From an uncultured Phocaeicola sp. (lineage in GTDB: Bacteria; Bacteroidota; Bacteroidia; Bacteroidales; Bacteroidaceae): DNA of 64,000 nucleotides. Position 1 is the stretch's first letter, and each line of letters opens with the position of its first letter. Shown one piece after another: positions 61,442 to 64,000 of the stretch. Below the pieces are notes generated by a model. That model was not told where the DNA came from. It made no database searches and worked only from the letters and a program-made list of their open reading frames with translations. The translations under genes and the position numbers were made by a program. The stretch covers positions 124,001-188,000 of the forward strand of contig CALUET010000003.1 in the NCBI GenBank assembly GCA_944319745.1, in the 5' to 3' direction.

Positions 61442-63339
61442 ACGATTACCGGGATATTCTGAAACAATACTGGGGTTACGATTCTTTTCGGGGAATACAG
61501 GAAGAAATAATTCGAAGTATTGGCGCGGGTAACGATACGTTGGGACTGATGCCTACGGGGGGAGGCAAGTCGATAACCTTTCAAGTCCCGGCACTTGCGC
61601 AGGAAGGGCTTTGCCTTGTTGTCACTCCTTTGATTGCTTTGATGAAGGATCAGGTGCGAAACCTGCGCAGTCGTGGCATCAAAGCTGCGGCCGTTTATTC
61701 GGGAATGTCGCGGGAAGAGATTTTTGTTGCATTGGAGAATTGCATATTCGGCGATTATAAATTTCTGTACATTTCGCCGGAACGTCTTGCTTCGGAGCTG
61801 TTCCGTCAGAAACTTGGCCGCATGAAAGTCTCGATGATTACGGTCGATGAGGCACATTGCATCTCGCAATGGGGCTATGATTTTCGCCCTTCTTATTTGA
61901 AAATTGCCGAAATCCGAACTCTTTTGCCGGGTATCCCGGTGTTGGCCCTCACGGCAACGGCAACTCCCGAAGTCGTAAAAGATATTCAGGCGCGCCTGTC
62001 TTTTACCCGAGAGAACGTGTTCCGTATGAGCTTCGAGCGCAGGAATCTTGCTTATGTCGTGCGGCGGACGGAAGATAAGTTCGGAGAATTGTTGCATATA
62101 TTGACGCACATCCAAGGTTCGGCAATCGTATATACCCGAAATCGGAAGAAGACGAAAGAGGTGGCACAATTTCTTGTTCAGCATGGCATTTCGGCCGATT
62201 ATTATCATGCCGGGCTGAGTGATGCAGAGAAAGACAAGCGCCAGAAAGACTGGTTGAAAGGGACTTTTCGCGTAATGACGGCAACCAATGCTTTCGGCAT
62301 GGGGATTGATAAGCCCGATGTCAGGGTTGTTTTACATATTGATTTCCCCGATTCTCCCGAAGCATACTTTCAGGAGGCCGGACGTGCCGGGAGGGATGGA
62401 GAAAAAGCTTACGCCGTTTTGTTGTATGCAAAGAGTGATAAGGCGATATTGAACAAGCGGGTTTCAGATACTTTCCCCGACATAGAATATATACGTAAGG
62501 TTTATCAGGATGTAAATTACTATTATCAGATGGCAATGGGCGACGGGCTCGGGTGCATGTATCCGTTTAATATAGATGAGTTCTGCCATAATTTTAAACA
62601 TTTTCCGGTACAGGTTGACAGTGCTTTGAAGATTCTTACGCGTGCGGGTTACCTGGAATATACGGACGAACAGGATGATGCTTCCAGATTGATCTTCACC
62701 CTTCAGCGTGAGGACCTGTATCGCATAGGCGAAAACAGCGAGGAAACCGAGAGATTGTTGCGCACGATACTTCGTTCATATACCGGCGTTTTTACCGATT
62801 ATGTCTATATTAATGAAGATACGCTGGCTTTGCGTAGCGGATTGTCCCGCCAGCAAGTGTACGAAACATTGGTTTATTTGAGCAAACGTCGCATATTGCA
62901 TTACATACCCGGCCGCAAAACTCCTTATATAGTATATGTTCGTGAAAGGCAGGAGGCGAAGCGTCTTGTCTTTACTCCCGAGGTTTATGAAGACAGGAAA
63001 AAGAGTTATGTAAAGCGTATTATGGCTTTATTGGAGTATGCCGAAAGCGACGATAAATGCCGAAGCCGCATGTTGTTGCGTTATTTCGGGGAGAAGAACG
63101 AGCATGACTGTGGCATATGCGACGTATGTCTTATGGCGCGTCGTTCGGAATTGCGGCAGAGCGAATTTGATGTATTGGCCGGCGAAGTTCTGGATTTACT
63201 GCGTGACAATCCGCTTTCTTCGCGCGCTTTGTTGGAAAAGCTCGGCGGAAACAGGGAAAAAGTATTAAACGTTTTGTCGTATTTGTTGGCGGAAGAAAAG
63301 ATATCCCAAGAGAACGGCTTGTTGTATGTTCGCGGGTAA
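61438..63339 (+). CDS. recQ: ATP-dependent DNA helicase RecQ
   Basis: A 633-residue 3'-5' helicase. Walker A TGGGKS (Lys44) lies at residues 40-45 and the DEAH box (137-140) is followed by CISQWGYDFRPSY. Motif VI reads QEAGRAGRDGE and the RQC zinc site is at CRSRMLLRYFGE...CGICDVC. A winged helix lies at the C-terminus (LLRDNPLSSRALLEKLGG). There is no obvious HRDC domain. It overlaps recJ by four bases, so the two are translationally coupled. Confidence 0.96.
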   Translation: MNDYRDILKQYWGYDSFRGIQEEIIRSIGAGNDTLGLMPTGGGKSITFQVPALAQEGLCLVVTPLIALMKDQVRNLRSRGIKAAAVYSGMSREEIFVALENCIFGDYKFLYISPERLASELFRQKLGRMKVSMITVDEAHCISQWGYDFRPSYLKIAEIRTLLPGIPVLALTATATPEVVKDIQARLSFTRENVFRMSFERRNLAYVVRRTEDKFGELLHILTHIQGSAIVYTRNRKKTKEVAQFLVQHGISADYYHAGLSDAEKDKRQKDWLKGTFRVMTATNAFGMGIDKPDVRVVLHIDFPDSPEAYFQEAGRAGRDGEKAYAVLLYAKSDKAILNKRVSDTFPDIEYIRKVYQDVNYYYQMAMGDGLGCMYPFNIDEFCHNFKHFPVQVDSALKILTRAGYLEYTDEQDDASRLIFTLQREDLYRIGENSEETERLLRTILRSYTGVFTDYVYINEDTLALRSGLSRQQVYETLVYLSKRRILHYIPGRKTPYIVYVRERQEAKRLVFTPEVYEDRKKSYVKRIMALLEYAESDDKCRSRMLLRYFGEKNEHDCGICDVCLMARRSELRQSEFDVLAGEVLDLLRDNPLSSRALLEKLGGNREKVLNVLSYLLAEEKISQENGLLYVRG

Positions 63340-63369
63340 ATACCTTGTTTGCCAAGGCGTGATGTATAA

Positions 63370-63408
63370 AAAACTCCGGGGCATGGAAAAAACATGCCCC
63401 GGAGTTTT
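63370..63408. terminator. Bidirectional terminator between recQ and rny
   Basis: AAAACTCCGGGGCATG pairs perfectly with CATGCCCCGGAGTTTT around a 7-base loop. It lies between convergent genes and is flanked by A and T runs on the appropriate sides. Confidence 0.9.
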
Positions 63409-63432
63409 CTGTATGTATGGCAAAGTCTTTTG

Positions 63433-64000
63433 TTATTTGGCAAAACTTACCGCACGGGTTTCGCGGATGACCGTGATCTTCACCTGCCCCGGATAAGTCA
63501 TTTCGTCTTGTATTTTCTTTGCAATCTCGGTAGAAAGGCTCTCGGTTTGCTTGTCGTCTATCTTGTCTGCTCCCACGATTACGCGCAATTCACGTCCGGC
63601 CTGGATGGCATAAGTCTTGGTCACTCCCGGATAAGACATGGCCAGTTGTTCCAAATCGTTCAATCGTTTGATATAGGCTTCCACAATCTCCCGTCTAGCA
63701 CCCGGTCTAGCACCTGAGATAGCATCGCATACTTGTACAATGGGAGCCAGCAAGCTTGTCATTTCTATCTCGTCATGATGAGCTCCGATTGCGTTGCAAA
63801 TGTCTGCTTTTTCCTTATATTTTTCGGCAAGTTTCATGCCAAGCAGTGCATGAGGCAGTTCCGGTTCTTCATCAGGAACCTTACCTATGTCGTGCAACAA
63901 CCCGGCGCGTTTCGCCTTTTTCGGGTTTAAACCAAGTTCCGAAGCCATAACTGCGCAAAGGTTTGCCGTCTCGCGTGCGTGCTGCAAAAGGTTTTGTCCG
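63433..64000 (-). CDS. rny: Ribonuclease Y, C-terminal fragment
   Basis: The last ~189 residues of a gene that begins beyond the right edge. The HD phosphohydrolase domain is clear: [27 protein letters not shown] (His-Asp pair), AHHDEIE, and the C-terminal GRELRVIV and [17 protein letters not shown] segment. Upstream codons at the edge read GQNL, continuing the same frame, so this is not a start. RNase Y is a membrane-bound endoribonuclease of mRNA turnover. The N-terminal membrane helix, coiled coil and KH domain are outside the window. Confidence 0.93.
   Translation of the reverse strand, partial: GQNLLQHARETANLCAVMASELGLNPKKAKRAGLLHDIGKVPDEEPELPHALLGMKLAEKYKEKADICNAIGAHHDEIEMTSLLAPIVQVCDAISGARPGARREIVEAYIKRLNDLEQLAMSYPGVTKTYAIQAGRELRVIVGADKIDDKQTESLSTEIAKKIQDEMTYPGQVKITVIRETRAVSFAK

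Noticed and set aside
61399..62208. 269-codon minus-strand open frame within recQ
   Set aside because: Antisense to the conserved RecQ helicase core; no family features and no promoter.

Overview
The window looks like a chromosomal segment of a gut-type Bacteroidales bacterium (Bacteroides, Parabacteroides or a close relative; I cannot fix the genus). The reasons are a SusC/SusD pair, PCMD and fimbrillin/GLUG lipoproteins, a DAHP synthase with a C-terminal chorismate mutase, two adjacent hexameric glutamate dehydrogenases beside a malic enzyme, and many promoters with the Bacteroides-type -7 box TAnnTTTG. I see no rRNA, tRNA, CRISPR array, transposase or phage gene. The coding is dense and looks native throughout.

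Layout. 1-6946 (minus): a GLUG/fimbrillin-like lipoprotein, a membrane-anchored coiled-coil protein, an S41 protease lipoprotein, then a TolC / HlyD / ABC-2 permease export operon that runs off the left edge. 7098-20488: central carbon and nitrogen metabolism (two glutamate dehydrogenases, a MaeB-type malic enzyme). Between these lie a large ATP-grasp/receiver hybrid protein, an AraC regulator, and a surface cluster of two PCMD lipoproteins with a small outer-membrane barrel. 20795-28330 (plus): an RND efflux operon (adaptor, permease, outer-membrane channel) that continues into a divergent LpxA-like acyltransferase and a TetR regulator. 28370-32157 (plus): two SGNH-hydrolase-like proteins and an MBOAT acyltransferase, probably a surface O-acylation system. 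32270-39860: a Fur-family regulator, a CE1-type esterase, a GNAT acetyltransferase, UvrA, a family-10-like glycosidase and an outer-membrane barrel.

39947-44101 (minus) is the aromatic amino acid operon: prephenate dehydratase, aminotransferase, DAHP synthase-chorismate mutase, prephenate dehydrogenase. Upstream of it I found an unannotated 29-residue leader peptide with eleven consecutive Phe/Tyr residues, followed by mutually exclusive antiterminator and terminator hairpins. This is a textbook transcription attenuator and the strongest regulatory finding in the window.

44191-52486: a MalY-type C-S lyase/aminotransferase, a SusC/SusD locus with a phosphodiesterase-like lipoprotein, and a TPR protein. 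52649-64000: a TapB-like protein, an XRE-cupin regulator with an acyl-CoA synthetase, a patatin, two peptidases (M24 aminopeptidase P and a secreted C1 peptidase), overlapping recJ-recQ, and the 3' part of the RNase Y gene at the right edge.

Taken together, the window combines surface acquisition and export machinery with amino acid catabolism (peptidases, glutamate dehydrogenases, malic enzyme) and aromatic amino acid synthesis controlled by attenuation. All assignments come from reading motifs and gene order. No database search was possible.
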